Shown: positions 54,601 through 63,977, counted from the first letter of the stretch. The stretch: DNA of 64,000 nt from Flavobacterium beibuense F44-8 (GCF_000769915.1 NZ_JRLV01000020.1:1-64000); one strand, 5' to 3'. Notes: generated by a model not told the origin, from the sequence alone. Numbers and translations are program-made.

Positions 54601-55187
54601 GAAACACTTATTAAAAGTGCGAGTATTGCTGCAACAACAATTAATATGGTACTGGTTGAGCCATAGGTTTCGGCAGTGGCATTACGTTGCTTTAAAAGCT
54701 CCAGTTCCTGACTCTCCATACGCTTTAAAATAACACGTATGCGATCCATAAGCTGTTTCCCCTGATCCAAATCGCCGGATAGTGTGGTTTCTCCTCTGGT
54801 TTTTTCTTTTATCAGGCTTTGCAGATACTCAAAAAACTCGCTTCTTAACGGTTTCAGTTCCTGTAGGCTTTGTTGCTGTAAAGGATTATCTGCCGTTAAC
54901 TTTGTAATATTTTCAAATATGTTGTTTGAGTTAATCTCGGCATTGGTATACTGCTCCAAAAAGCTTTGTTTACCCGATACTAAAAAGCCCCTAACACTTG
55001 TTTGGGCATCTATCAAAACTGTAGCACCGTCGTTAATGTTATAAATAACCTCCTGAGTATGGTTTACATTCCCGTTACTTTTCAGCAAACTGGTAATACT
55101 CACGAATGACGCTACTGAACTTACTATTAGTATAAACAGTGAAAGTCCAAAAAAGATTCCAAGATTCCGTTTAAAATTACTATCCAT
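51615..55187 (-). CDS. Hybrid histidine kinase: CHASE3, HAMP, GAF, kinase, three receivers
   Basis: 1190 residues. Two spans (about 10-32 and 180-200) enclose a CHASE3-like helical sensor; then HAMP (about 200-270), GAF (about 290-420), a Gln/Glu-rich coiled coil (about 425-520), HisKA with His527 (MSHELRTPLN), HATPase (DTGIGIP, GGTGLGLS), and receivers at about 800-920, 930-1045 and 1065-1185. The second receiver has DMGVPDKQAYE in place of the usual motif, but its Asp is kept. An integrating kinase for periplasmic and cytoplasmic signals; 13 bases upstream of the single receiver and 10 downstream of another kinase gene. Confidence 0.92.
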   Translation of the reverse strand: MDSNFKRNLGIFFGLSLFILIVSSVASFVSITSLLKSNGNVNHTQEVIYNINDGATVLIDAQTSVRGFLVSGKQSFLEQYTNAEINSNNIFENITKLTADNPLQQQSLQELKPLRSEFFEYLQSLIKEKTRGETTLSGDLDQGKQLMDRIRVILKRMESQELELLKQRNATAETYGSTSTILIVVAAILALLISVSFFMRILKDYTERAKLHKELRHKDEIMAERIRVISDIASQIAQGNYEIEVDDSEKDALGTVAYSLNNMARSLNSSFKSLTDNEWLQAGVAELNQVMIGEKTPEELTKDIIEYITEFTEGAAGVIYLCEGEELYMISGYSYGGSKRDRLKIGEGITGQAVTSGKVLELKSLSESDITISYALGEVKPKHVVAVPLVDDKVIGVAELASVNEFTPRDMEFLKSVANNIGIAIKAAQNRQRIQELLEETQAQSEELIIQHSELENINAELEAQTSKLQASEEELRVQQEELQQTNEELAERSTLLEERNMEIQKKTEDLELSTRYKSEFLANMSHELRTPLNSILLLSRLLSENNDKNMTDEQIEFAKVIQSSGNGLLGLIDEILDLSKIEAGKMEVEFMDVSVREINEGLKNLFTEVAKEKNIQFLIDDKDAPLVVKTDKMRLEQILKNLISNAIKFTAEGSVTLQIKKVKDNDKLVSFTVKDTGIGIPREKQPLIFEAFQQADGSTKRKYGGTGLGLSISRELAKLLGGEITLVSDTNKGSEFTLTIPVLGVASGRLIVTKPTTVAAKEKIEELTETTAKPMVEDKYLSPVIPDDVPDDRDDVNDGDKVILIVEDDTNFAKSLMDFTHQRSYKGIVSVRGDEALNLALKYKPIGVLLDIQLPVKSGWEVMEELKNNVLTKHIPVHIMSSYKVKQESLLKGAVNFLDKPVAYEQIPDVFKKIEHIVNRDSQKVLIIEDNPKHAKALAYFLETNDIKSEIKSEVNDGVTALQGANVDCVILDMGVPDKQAYELLENVKNESLDNIPVIVFTGKSLSMKEELKIKKYADSIVIKTAHSYQRMLDEVSLFLHLVEQNKKENNKKNKNFNTLNNILNGKTVLVVDDDVRNIYSLTKALEVLKMNVLTAIDGKEALKVLEERPDVDIVLLDMMMPNMDGYETATRIRQTKNLKNLPVIAVTAKAMTGDREKCINAGASDYITKPVDVDQLLSLLRVWLYDKA

Positions 55188-55197
55188 ATTTTACCTG

Positions 55198-56403
55198 TTA
55201 TAACGGTAGCACAATTAAAAAAGTAGCTCCTTCACCCGGAGTACTTTTTGCAGTTATAAGTCCGTTATGTTTTTCGATTATTTTTTTAGCTATGGCAAGT
55301 CCTATACCTGTGCCTTCATATTTTTTTCGGTCGTTAAGACTCTGGAAAATAATGAATATCTTATCCAGATACTGTTCGTCAAAACCAATCCCGTTATCCT
55401 TTACCGTAATACGGCAATATTGTCCGTTGGCATCTTGGGGTGCATCGATATGTTTATCAGCAATTATCTCCCCACTTATCTGTATAATGGGGCTAATATC
55501 TTTTTTAGTGAACTTTAGGGAATTACTTAAAAGATTTTGAAATACCTGCCTTAACTGGCTTGGTACACCCGTAACCTTAGGCAAATCCTTTTTAATAACA
55601 ATGGCTTTGTCTTCTTCAATAAGATAATCTAAATCAGTGACCACCTCATCAACCACAGCATTAATGTCGGTCTGCTCAGGAGCTACGTCAGATGATAATC
55701 TGGAATAATCCAGCAAATCAGTAATCAGTTTAGACATCCTCTGTGCCGCTCTAACCGTTCGGTCTACATAATCCAAAGCCTTTTCATCATCTGTAAGGTA
55801 GCGTTCCTTTATCATCTTGATAAACATTTCTATCTTACGTATAGGCTCTTTCAAATCGTGTGACACCACCCATGAGAACTGTTGCAGTTCATGATTCCTA
55901 AACTCCAGCTCTTCGTTCTTCTTGATAAGTTCCCTGGTTCTTTCCTCCACTTTTGCTTCAAGGTTTTCCTCGGCAGCCTTTCTTATTTCAACCTCTTTAG
56001 AGAGTATGTCTCTCATATTTTTAAGTTCGGTTTTCTGTTCAGATAGCTTAAGGAAAGTCTTTACTTTTAGTATAAGCAAATCAGGATCTACCGGTTTGGT
56101 AATATAATCTACCCCTCCGGTTTCATATCCTTTAGAAATAAACCTTTTTTGTTTGTTTACAGCCGAAAGAAATATTACAGGAATATCTTTCGTCCTGTTA
56201 CTGCCGGCAAGAATCTCGGCTACTTCAAAGCCATCCATACCCGGCATTTGTACATCCAGTATTATAAGGGAATAATTTTGTTTGAGTATCTTTTTTAAGG
56301 CTTCCTCACCCGATTGGGCCGTGTCTACCTGTAAATTGTGAACTTCCAGAGTTTTTCTCAGCGCCAAAAGATTCTCAGATAAATCGTCTACAATTAATAT
56401 CAT
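55198..56403 (-). CDS. Receiver-linked histidine kinase
   Basis: 401 residues, no membrane span. N-terminal receiver (Asp50 in LIILDVQMPG, Lys103), a coiled coil about 125-170, HisKA with His182 (VVSHDLKEP) and HATPase (DNGIGFD, GTGIGLAI). This receiver-first layout resembles kinases that are themselves switched by phosphorylation, as in phosphorelays. First gene of the minus-strand kinase-receiver-CheR-CheB cluster, divergent from the PAS hybrid kinase. Confidence 0.92.
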   Translation of the reverse strand: MILIVDDLSENLLALRKTLEVHNLQVDTAQSGEEALKKILKQNYSLIILDVQMPGMDGFEVAEILAGSNRTKDIPVIFLSAVNKQKRFISKGYETGGVDYITKPVDPDLLILKVKTFLKLSEQKTELKNMRDILSKEVEIRKAAEENLEAKVEERTRELIKKNEELEFRNHELQQFSWVVSHDLKEPIRKIEMFIKMIKERYLTDDEKALDYVDRTVRAAQRMSKLITDLLDYSRLSSDVAPEQTDINAVVDEVVTDLDYLIEEDKAIVIKKDLPKVTGVPSQLRQVFQNLLSNSLKFTKKDISPIIQISGEIIADKHIDAPQDANGQYCRITVKDNGIGFDEQYLDKIFIIFQSLNDRKKYEGTGIGLAIAKKIIEKHNGLITAKSTPGEGATFLIVLPL

Positions 56404-56761
56404 CGTTTAAAAGGACTCCGTGAGGCAAGAGTTTTTGGGGTTTAAAATTATTAAGAAAGCAGCATATTTTTTTACGTAAGAAAAATGCCACCCTTTTATT
56501 ATTGATGCCCAAATTTAGGAAAACGTAAACATATCAGGTTTCACATTAAGACCTTTTTTACAGTACTTTACCTACAAAACATCATTTTGTAACCAATTGC
56601 GTAAAATATCTAAAAACCCTGTACAAAAAACTATCGTATATATGCAGCGAAAAAAAAGCTGCCCCTAACGCCGAAAAAAACACAAAATTGCCCGTGGAGG
56701 CTTGTTATTTCAAAAGAAAATTTTACATTTATTGAATAATATCCCCACTAAAACACACACT
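56404..56761. other. Divergent control region between two kinase genes
   Basis: 358 bases without a gene. Near-match -7 elements occur on the plus strand (TACATTTA at 56724-56731) and on the minus strand (TAATTTTA near 56440). A short gcagc/gctgc hairpin lies near 56644-56663. No operator could be assigned. Confidence 0.4.
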
Positions 56762-59700
56762 ATGCTGCAATCCTCTTCTGCTCTACAAAAGGAGTTTAAT
56801 GATTTACTGCTAAAAGATCTCTCCCTATTTAATTGGTTAACCAAAGAATCCCTTGATGGCATATGGTTTTGTGATCTTGAACACCCCGGGCATTTTTGGA
56901 TAAACGATGCCTTTTGGAAAACCATAGGCCACTCTAAACCCGAAGATAAAGATGTTTTTGACCGTTGGAGTATGGCTATTAAAACTCTGGATAAAAACAA
57001 AACTCTTGACCTTATTAAACAATGTAAGGAAAAACCTGAAAAAGGTTTTAATGGAACTTTTGCCTATAATGACAGTGATAACCAAGAGGTTATATTACAC
57101 TCTAAAGGAAAGGTTATTTATGATGAGAATAACCAGCCTTACAGGCTTGTTATAAAGCATTACAAGGAACGTAATCTTAAACAGGAAAAACTTTTAAGTA
57201 AGGTTAAAAAACTTAAAAAGCTTAAAAATATATTTTATGCTACAAGTAAAGTTGCTAAAATTGGTGGTTGGGAAGTTGATTTAACTAATAATAATATATT
57301 TTGGACAAAAGCTACGAGACAAATCCATGAGGTTAATAAAGACTATATACCTGAAATAGAAACAGCTATAAATTTTTATGAGGAAGGGCAAACTAGGGAT
57401 AGAATAATAGAGCTTTTTACTGCTGCTGTAGAAAAGGGTAAATCCTTTGATGCTGAATTAAAAATAATATCGGCAAAAGGAAACCCTGTATGGATTAGAA
57501 CAATGGGAAAACCTGTGTATGAAAACGGAAGTGTAGTTAAAATATATGGTGCTTTTCAGGATATAACAGTAAGAAAAAAACAGGAAGCCATTTATAAAGA
57601 AGCAAAAGAGAGGTTTGAAAAAATATTTGACCATTCTTCCATTGGTATGGTACTGGTAGGTGTTAACGGAAAAATTATAAATATAAATCCTGCTACTATA
57701 AAAATGTTTGGCTTCAGTAAAACTGATATGCCAAACGTAATACAAAACTATACTTATAAAAATCTTATACACCCTGACGACCTTAAAAAAGCTAATGAAT
57801 ATAGACAAAAACTTGTAAATGAAGAAATTGATCATTATACACTTGTAAGTCGCTACTATAAAACTAATGGAGAACTGATGTTATGTAAGGTTAATGCTGC
57901 TTTTGTTAAATCAACAGATGATTCTGAAAGTATGATTATTAGCCATATAGAAGATATTACTTCACAAAAAAAACTGGAAGACGATGCGCTGGAATACTCT
58001 TTACGCTTTAAAAGTGCTTTTGAATATTCTCCTAACGGTATGGCCCTGGTTGGGCTGGACGGAAAATGGCTTATGGTTAACAAAAGCCTGAGTAGTATGC
58101 TGGGGTACTCTAAAGAAGAGTTTTTAAGCCTTACTTTCCAGGACATTACCTATAAAACCGACCTTGATGCCGATTTACGATTACTTAAGGAGACTATTGA
58201 AGGAAAAAGGGATACTTATAGCATGGAAAAACGATACATACACAAAGATGAAAGTATTGTTTACGGACTACTTAATGTATCATTAATAAGGGACGAGAAA
58301 AAAGAACCGCTGTATTTTGTTTCTCAAATAAATGATATTACTAAAAGGGTTAAGGCTAAAGAAGAACTTCAAAACAGCCTGCTGGAACTTGAAGGACTTT
58401 TAGGTGCTACTACTCATGTATCAATAATAGAAACCGACCTTGTTGGTAATGTAAAGAAGTTTAATAAAGGAGCCGAAAATTTACTGGGCTACAAAGCCGA
58501 AGATGTTATAGGTACATTTAATGTAGGTGCTATTCACGATGCTAAAGAGATTGAAGAGCGAGGTAAGGTACTTTCAAAACAATACAATCAGCACATAGAA
58601 GGTTTTAATGTATTTGTACACAAACCTAATTTAGGACAATACGACTCTCACGAGTGGACTTATATAAAGAAAGACGGAAGCAAATTCCCAGTACAACTTG
58701 TAGTAACTGCTATTAGAAATAAGTACAATGAAATTACCGGATATGTAGGTATCGCTACTGATATTTCACAGCTTAAAGAAATGGAAACTTCACTTATACG
58801 TGAAAAGCAAAAAGCAGTAGCTGCCAATAAATCAAAATCAGAATTCCTTGCTAATATGTCGCACGAAATCCGTACACCATTGAACGGTGTTATAGGGTTT
58901 ACCGACCTGTTAATGAAAACAGATTTGAATGAAACGCAAAGGAAGTATATGCAAATGGTTAATACTTCGGCACATTCATTACTGGATCTGATAAACGATA
59001 TTCTGGACTTCTCTAAAATCGAAGCCGGAAAACTGGAGCTAAACCAAGATAAAACCGACCTGGTTGAACTATGTTCCCAAACGGTTGACATCATTAAGCA
59101 CGAAGCTCATGAAAAAGGGCTGGAACTGTTGCTTGACATTTCGCCAAAAGTAAAACGCTTTATCTATGCCGACTCGGTTAGGTTAAGGCAAATTTTAGTA
59201 AACCTGCTGGGTAATGCCATCAAGTTTACCGAAAAAGGTGAAGTGGAACTTAAAATAAGAAACAAAAAAATAGAAAACGACGAGGACGAAATGATGTTCG
59301 AGTTTTCTATTCGTGATACAGGTATAGGTATTGCACCTCATAACCTGCAAAAAATATTCAATGCCTTTGATCAGGAAGACTCTTCTACTACGCGTAAATA
59401 TGGCGGAACGGGGCTTGGACTCACCATTAGTAACAGGCTACTGGAGCTTATGGATAGCCGACTTGAGGTTGATAGTGAGTTGAATAAGGGAAGTGTATTC
59501 TCGTTTAAAGTAAAGTTTAAAACCGAAGTAGGTGAAAGCTTCCCTGAAAGGAATACCGAACTGGTAAACAATGTTCTTATTGTAGATGACAATGAAAACA
59601 ACCTAACCATATTAAGAGATATGCTTGCCTTTGGTAAAGTAAATTCGGTTAGCGCTATAAACGGTATTAAGGCTCTTGAAATTCTTGAAAAAGAGAACAA

Positions 59701-60376
59701 CTTTGACCTTGCCATTATCGATTTTAATATGCCTTACCTAAACGGTTTGGAACTAATAACACATATTAGGAAAAAGCTACGTATAACGAAAGAGCAACTT
59801 CCTATAATGCTGTTACATAGTTCGGTTATTGATAATAAGTCGTTACAGTTGTGTAAGGATATGGATGTTAGGTTTGAAGTTACAAAACCTATAAGAATAG
59901 ATCAGTTATTTGAATTTATCAACCATATAAATGATGATGAGGAAACAACTATTGATGAGATTTTAACAACAGGCAGCAACAATGAAGACCAAACCATTAA
60001 TATATTAATCGCCGAAGATAATCCGGTAAACCAGTTTCTGGCAAAAACCATTATCCAAAAGGTATTGCCTAAAGCTAATATTGTTGTAGCCGAAGACGGT
60101 GAAAAGGCGGTTAAAATTTATCGAAGCATGCCTTTAGACCTTATCTTTATGGATATACAAATGCCGGTTATGAGTGGTTTTGATGCAACAAAAAAAATAC
60201 GAACTCTGGAAGATAACGATACCCACATCCCCATCATAGCGCTTACAGCGAGAGCCCTTAAAGGCGAAAGAGAACGTTGCCTTGATGCCGGAATGGATGA
60301 TTATATAACCAAGCCAATTATTTTTGACACCATTAAAGAGACCATAAAACTGCACATGCCCACAGCAAACAGATAA
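56762..60376 (+). CDS. Cytoplasmic multi-PAS hybrid histidine kinase with two receivers
   Basis: 1204 residues from ATG 56762; the frame extends to a TTG at 56702, which is rejected because the ATG follows a better leader. About five PAS/PAC modules (residues about 20-680), HisKA with His701 (MSHEIRTPLN), HATPase (DTGIGIAP, GGTGLGLT), then receivers starting near 938 and 1079; the latter has DLIFMDIQMPVMSG. The first receiver lacks the usual Thr (MLLHSS). No spans are seen, so it senses an internal cue such as redox or energy. Heads an apparent operon with receiver-HPt, receiver, HEAT-like and glycosyltransferase genes. Confidence 0.92.
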   Translation: MLQSSSALQKEFNDLLLKDLSLFNWLTKESLDGIWFCDLEHPGHFWINDAFWKTIGHSKPEDKDVFDRWSMAIKTLDKNKTLDLIKQCKEKPEKGFNGTFAYNDSDNQEVILHSKGKVIYDENNQPYRLVIKHYKERNLKQEKLLSKVKKLKKLKNIFYATSKVAKIGGWEVDLTNNNIFWTKATRQIHEVNKDYIPEIETAINFYEEGQTRDRIIELFTAAVEKGKSFDAELKIISAKGNPVWIRTMGKPVYENGSVVKIYGAFQDITVRKKQEAIYKEAKERFEKIFDHSSIGMVLVGVNGKIININPATIKMFGFSKTDMPNVIQNYTYKNLIHPDDLKKANEYRQKLVNEEIDHYTLVSRYYKTNGELMLCKVNAAFVKSTDDSESMIISHIEDITSQKKLEDDALEYSLRFKSAFEYSPNGMALVGLDGKWLMVNKSLSSMLGYSKEEFLSLTFQDITYKTDLDADLRLLKETIEGKRDTYSMEKRYIHKDESIVYGLLNVSLIRDEKKEPLYFVSQINDITKRVKAKEELQNSLLELEGLLGATTHVSIIETDLVGNVKKFNKGAENLLGYKAEDVIGTFNVGAIHDAKEIEERGKVLSKQYNQHIEGFNVFVHKPNLGQYDSHEWTYIKKDGSKFPVQLVVTAIRNKYNEITGYVGIATDISQLKEMETSLIREKQKAVAANKSKSEFLANMSHEIRTPLNGVIGFTDLLMKTDLNETQRKYMQMVNTSAHSLLDLINDILDFSKIEAGKLELNQDKTDLVELCSQTVDIIKHEAHEKGLELLLDISPKVKRFIYADSVRLRQILVNLLGNAIKFTEKGEVELKIRNKKIENDEDEMMFEFSIRDTGIGIAPHNLQKIFNAFDQEDSSTTRKYGGTGLGLTISNRLLELMDSRLEVDSELNKGSVFSFKVKFKTEVGESFPERNTELVNNVLIVDDNENNLTILRDMLAFGKVNSVSAINGIKALEILEKENNFDLAIIDFNMPYLNGLELITHIRKKLRITKEQLPIMLLHSSVIDNKSLQLCKDMDVRFEVTKPIRIDQLFEFINHINDDEETTIDEILTTGSNNEDQTINILIAEDNPVNQFLAKTIIQKVLPKANIVVAEDGEKAVKIYRSMPLDLIFMDIQMPVMSGFDATKKIRTLEDNDTHIPIIALTARALKGERERCLDAGMDDYITKPIIFDTIKETIKLHMPTANR

Positions 60377-60428
60377 AACGGTTTCACATAATTTATTTAA
60401 TTTTAATCATTATTAAATCCCCACTCTC

Positions 60429-61136
60429 ATGCACTTAAACATTTTAGTTGTTGAAGACAATAACACAGAAAAAGCCGCCAGACTGCTTCCGGAAGACTGG
60501 CAGGTAACTTATTGTGACAACAGCTATGACGCTATACAATTAATAAAAAAGGAGGATAGTTTTCAGCTTTTAATGTTGGATGAGTACGCTTCTCCCCTTA
60601 GCGCTTACCAGACTTTTGACTATCTTAAATCAGAAATAAAAACCGAAGTACCTGTTCTTGTATTAGGAGAAGAAGGAGAAAACGGCATATTAGAGCATTA
60701 TCAAAACAAAATGGCTTTTATTAAAAAGCCGGTAACCAGTAACGACATCAAAATCATAAACGATTTGGTTGAAAAAAACTTTGTCCCAAAAGAAGTTTCA
60801 GACAAGGCTTACTCACTGGAGTACCTAAATGTTATATCAGACAGTAATTTTGAGTTCATCAAAGAAACACTGATAATATTCCGTACCTCTGTAAAAGACA
60901 AACTGATTCAGCTTAGAGAAGCTTTAGGTCAAAACGATTTTAAAAGTGTGGCAGAAATTGCCCATAATATCAAACCTTCTTTTGAGATGCTTGAAAATAA
61001 AACATCGGTACATATATGCGATCTGTTAAACAACAGGGCACCAAAAGAAGAAGTACCTGAACTTGTTACAGAACTTGAATCTCAATTTGATAAAATCAAT
61101 ACCGAACTGGAAAACGATTTTCCTGAATTATTATAA
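60429..61136 (+). CDS. Degenerate receiver fused to an HPt phosphotransfer domain
   Basis: 235 residues. Receiver-like domain about 1-115 keeps acidic residues Glu9/Asp10, Asp51 (LLMLDEYAS) and Lys100 but has Gly at the conserved Thr/Ser position (VLVLGEEGE). Residues about 130-235 are a helical HPt domain with phospho-His179 (AEIAHNIKPSFEML). It should shuttle phosphate from the hybrid kinase upstream to the single receiver whose start is 2 bases after its stop. Confidence 0.85.
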   Translation: MHLNILVVEDNNTEKAARLLPEDWQVTYCDNSYDAIQLIKKEDSFQLLMLDEYASPLSAYQTFDYLKSEIKTEVPVLVLGEEGENGILEHYQNKMAFIKKPVTSNDIKIINDLVEKNFVPKEVSDKAYSLEYLNVISDSNFEFIKETLIIFRTSVKDKLIQLREALGQNDFKSVAEIAHNIKPSFEMLENKTSVHICDLLNNRAPKEEVPELVTELESQFDKINTELENDFPELL

Positions 61137-61138
61137 TT

Positions 61139-61504
61139 ATGAAAAAGAAAATTCTGGTAGTGGAAGACAACCCAATGGTTGTAAAATCATTAGAATTTAA
61201 ACTCAATAAAGACGGTTATGACGTTGTTGTGGCCGTAGACGGAAGGGTTGCGCTTGACACCCTTAAAAACAATAATTTTGATTTAGTTATAACTGATTTA
61301 ATGCTGCCGTTTGTTACCGGTTCTCAGCTTATTGAACATATTAAAAAAGAAACTCCCAATACACCTATAATAGTACTTTCTACAGCTACACAGGAAGACA
61401 TCATTATGGACGCCTTTACTATGGGCGTAGATGATTTTATAACAAAACCCTTTAGTCCTAATGAGTTATCGTTAAGGGTTAAACGAAGCCTGAGTAAAAC
61501 CTAA
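61139..61504 (+). CDS. Single-domain response regulator of the glycosyltransferase operon
   Basis: 121 residues: Glu9/Asp10, phosphoacceptor Asp53 (LVITDLMLPF), Thr82, Lys103 (FITKPFSP). With no output domain, it would act by protein contact. The next genes encode a HEAT-like membrane protein and a glycosyltransferase, so it is a candidate allosteric switch for polysaccharide synthesis (inference). Confidence 0.92.
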   Translation: MKKKILVVEDNPMVVKSLEFKLNKDGYDVVVAVDGRVALDTLKNNNFDLVITDLMLPFVTGSQLIEHIKKETPNTPIIVLSTATQEDIIMDAFTMGVDDFITKPFSPNELSLRVKRSLSKT

Positions 61505-61517
61505 TATTTTTTAAGTA

Positions 61518-62525
61518 TTGGAAAAGTTTTACGACTACATATATTACAACAGTGGTTTGGAGTGGATAGTAAACGTGAATATACTAATCAGTTTACTTTT
61601 TCTGCTTTTAATACTGTTGCTTATTTTGTTTATTCTTTATTTAAGGGTATATAAAAACTTTCGCAACATTAAAAAGGCAGAACATATTGAAAAACTTACC
61701 GATTTTATTAACGGATATCTTTTTGATACAGAGTTTGAAGAGGCCAGTATTGAAGAGTTTAGAGCGCACCATGTTAGGAGTAAACTACAAAAAAAGGTAA
61801 CTACAAAAGAGATACTTGTATACAGCCAAAACTTTAAGGGAGAGGCAAATGCCTCTATCAAAAAACTATTTTTCAGGCTGGAACTGGACGGTTTGGCTTT
61901 TAAGGAAATAGCCAGCAGGAAATGGTACCTGCGTGCCCGTGGTATGCATACGGTTTCCAACATGGGAATAAAAATACAGGAATCAACGGCTGTTAGGCTT
62001 CTTAACGACAAAAGGGTTGAAGTGAGGCTACAGTCATTGCTGTACTTTATAAAGCTTTCTCAAAAATATCCGCTTAACTTTTTATACCGATTAGAAGAAC
62101 CCTTAACCATATGGCAGCAAATTCATATTGAAGATGCACTTAAAGGTTATAAGGAAGAAATCCCTGATTTCTCTAAATGGTTAAATCACAAACAGCCTAC
62201 GGTTATAGGCTTTTGTATAAAGCAAATTTCGGCTTTTGACCAGTATGAAAATGTAGAAAAAGTGATTCCGTTTCTGGAACATCCTGAAGAGATGCTAAAA
62301 AAAGAAGCTATAAGATGTATGCGAAAAATGGGTAACCATGAGTCGGTCAATATTGTGCTTACCAATTTTGCTTCTGAAAACAACACCATTAAAAAGGAAA
62401 TCCTTAAACTGATAAAAGAAGTAGGTTCGTATAACCAACTTCAAACATTATCTTACGAATTAAACGGGGATAATGAGGAAATTAAAATTGAATATTTAAA
62501 AGCAGAAGAATATTTTTTAAAGTAA
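61518..62525 (+). CDS. Membrane-anchored HEAT-repeat-like protein
   Basis: 335 residues. The start is TTG at 61518 (MEKFYDYIYYN); no ATG precedes the membrane span (about 22-45). The rest is cytoplasmic and alpha-helical with HEAT-like repeats, clearest at about 165-330 (LLNDKRVEVRLQSLLYFIKL, PEEMLKKEAIRCMRKMGN). It has no catalytic motif. Position between a receiver and a glycosyltransferase suggests a scaffold that couples the receiver to the synthase. Confidence 0.78.
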   Translation: MEKFYDYIYYNSGLEWIVNVNILISLLFLLLILLLILFILYLRVYKNFRNIKKAEHIEKLTDFINGYLFDTEFEEASIEEFRAHHVRSKLQKKVTTKEILVYSQNFKGEANASIKKLFFRLELDGLAFKEIASRKWYLRARGMHTVSNMGIKIQESTAVRLLNDKRVEVRLQSLLYFIKLSQKYPLNFLYRLEEPLTIWQQIHIEDALKGYKEEIPDFSKWLNHKQPTVIGFCIKQISAFDQYENVEKVIPFLEHPEEMLKKEAIRCMRKMGNHESVNIVLTNFASENNTIKKEILKLIKEVGSYNQLQTLSYELNGDNEEIKIEYLKAEEYFLK

Positions 62526-62531
62526 AAAGCC

Positions 62532-63959
62532 ATGAATTACGATCTTTTAGTTGACATAGCGAGCTGGCTTTTCCTGATATATGCTGTTGTCATATCATCG
62601 GGTTATCTTTTTGCTGCCGTATTTTCCTTTCTGGAAATAAAAGAATATAAGAGGGAAAACATCCCTACAGATGATGTTACCCTGTTACAAAGCACTTCCC
62701 TTCCACCTATTTCGGTACTGGCTCCGGCTTATAACGAAGAAGCTAACGTAGTAGAGAATGTAAAATCACTGCTTACGGTAAACTACCCTTCTTATGAAAT
62801 TGTGGTTATTAACGATGGTAGTAAAGATAACACCCTGCAAAGGCTTATAGACACTTTTGACCTTGTTAAGGACGAATCGCTTCGATACAACTCTATACCA
62901 ACAAAGGAAATTAGGGGTGTATATATGTCTACTCACAAAGCATATAAAAACCTAACGGTTATAGACAAAGCTAACGGAGGTAAAGCCGATGCACTTAATG
63001 CAGGTATAAACAACTGTAAGCACGACCTTATTTGCTGTATAGATGTGGACTGTATTCTGGAAGACGACGCACTGCTTAAACTGGTAAACCCTTTCCTTAA
63101 TAATGAGAAAACAGTAATTGCATCGGGCGGTATTATCCGTGTGGCAAACTCCTGTATTATTGAGGACGGACGTATTATAGAGGTACGCCTGCCGGATAAG
63201 TTTTTGGCAAGAGCACAAATACTTGAATATTTCAGAGCTTTCCTTATGGGGCGTATGGCATGGTCAAGGCTGGACGGACTCCTGCTTATATCGGGTGCAT
63301 TTGGTATGTTCAATAAAAAAATAGCCATTGAGGTAGGCGGTTACAATACCAAAACCGTGGGTGAAGATATGGAACTCCTGGTGCGTATGCGCAGGATGAT
63401 GCGTGAGAAAAAGGAGGCTTATACTGTAGGCTTTATACCCGATCCGCTTTGCTGGACTGAGGTGCCCCAACAATGGAAGGTTCTCCACAGGCAACGTAAC
63501 CGATGGACCCGCGGTACTATGGAAACACTATGGATTCACCGCAAAATGCTGTTCAACCCTAGGTTTAAAGTACTGGGTATGCTAAGTACACCTTACTGGA
63601 TGTTTTTTGAGTGGCTTGCTCCTATTATTGAGTTCTTCGGGGTACTGTTTATTGTGTTATTATATGTGCTAGGCAGACTGGACTGGACTATTTTCTTTAG
63701 CTTTTTTGCTGTGGTATACTTCTTTTCGGTACTGTATTCCATCACTGCAATTTTCTTTGAGGAATACTCCTTTCAGCAATATAAAAAGCCGAAGTACATA
63801 TTCAGGCTTGTAGCTACTGCTTTTGCAGAACCCCTGCTGTACCATCCGTTTGTAATGTGGGCTGCCATAAAAGGAAACATCGACCTTATAAGGGGTAAAA
63901 ACTCATGGGGGACTATGAGCCGAACCGGATTGGCTAATCCGCAAAAGAAACAAGTATAA
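62532..63959 (+). CDS. Processive-type family 2 glycosyltransferase (PgaC/BcsA/HasA-like)
   Basis: 475 residues. One N-terminal span (about 10-35); cytoplasmic GT-A domain with APAYNEE, DxD at 171-173 (CIDVDC), SGAFGMF, catalytic ED at 278-279 and QRNRW (321-325); then three or more C-terminal spans (about 350-440). These are the marks of membrane synthases that polymerise and extrude a beta-linked polysaccharide such as poly-GlcNAc. Substrate is not determined. Last complete gene of the operon; no PilZ domain, so c-di-GMP control is not indicated. Confidence 0.9.
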   Translation: MNYDLLVDIASWLFLIYAVVISSGYLFAAVFSFLEIKEYKRENIPTDDVTLLQSTSLPPISVLAPAYNEEANVVENVKSLLTVNYPSYEIVVINDGSKDNTLQRLIDTFDLVKDESLRYNSIPTKEIRGVYMSTHKAYKNLTVIDKANGGKADALNAGINNCKHDLICCIDVDCILEDDALLKLVNPFLNNEKTVIASGGIIRVANSCIIEDGRIIEVRLPDKFLARAQILEYFRAFLMGRMAWSRLDGLLLISGAFGMFNKKIAIEVGGYNTKTVGEDMELLVRMRRMMREKKEAYTVGFIPDPLCWTEVPQQWKVLHRQRNRWTRGTMETLWIHRKMLFNPRFKVLGMLSTPYWMFFEWLAPIIEFFGVLFIVLLYVLGRLDWTIFFSFFAVVYFFSVLYSITAIFFEEYSFQQYKKPKYIFRLVATAFAEPLLYHPFVMWAAIKGNIDLIRGKNSWGTMSRTGLANPQKKQV

Positions 63960-63977
63960 TTTTTAAAGACTTTTAGT

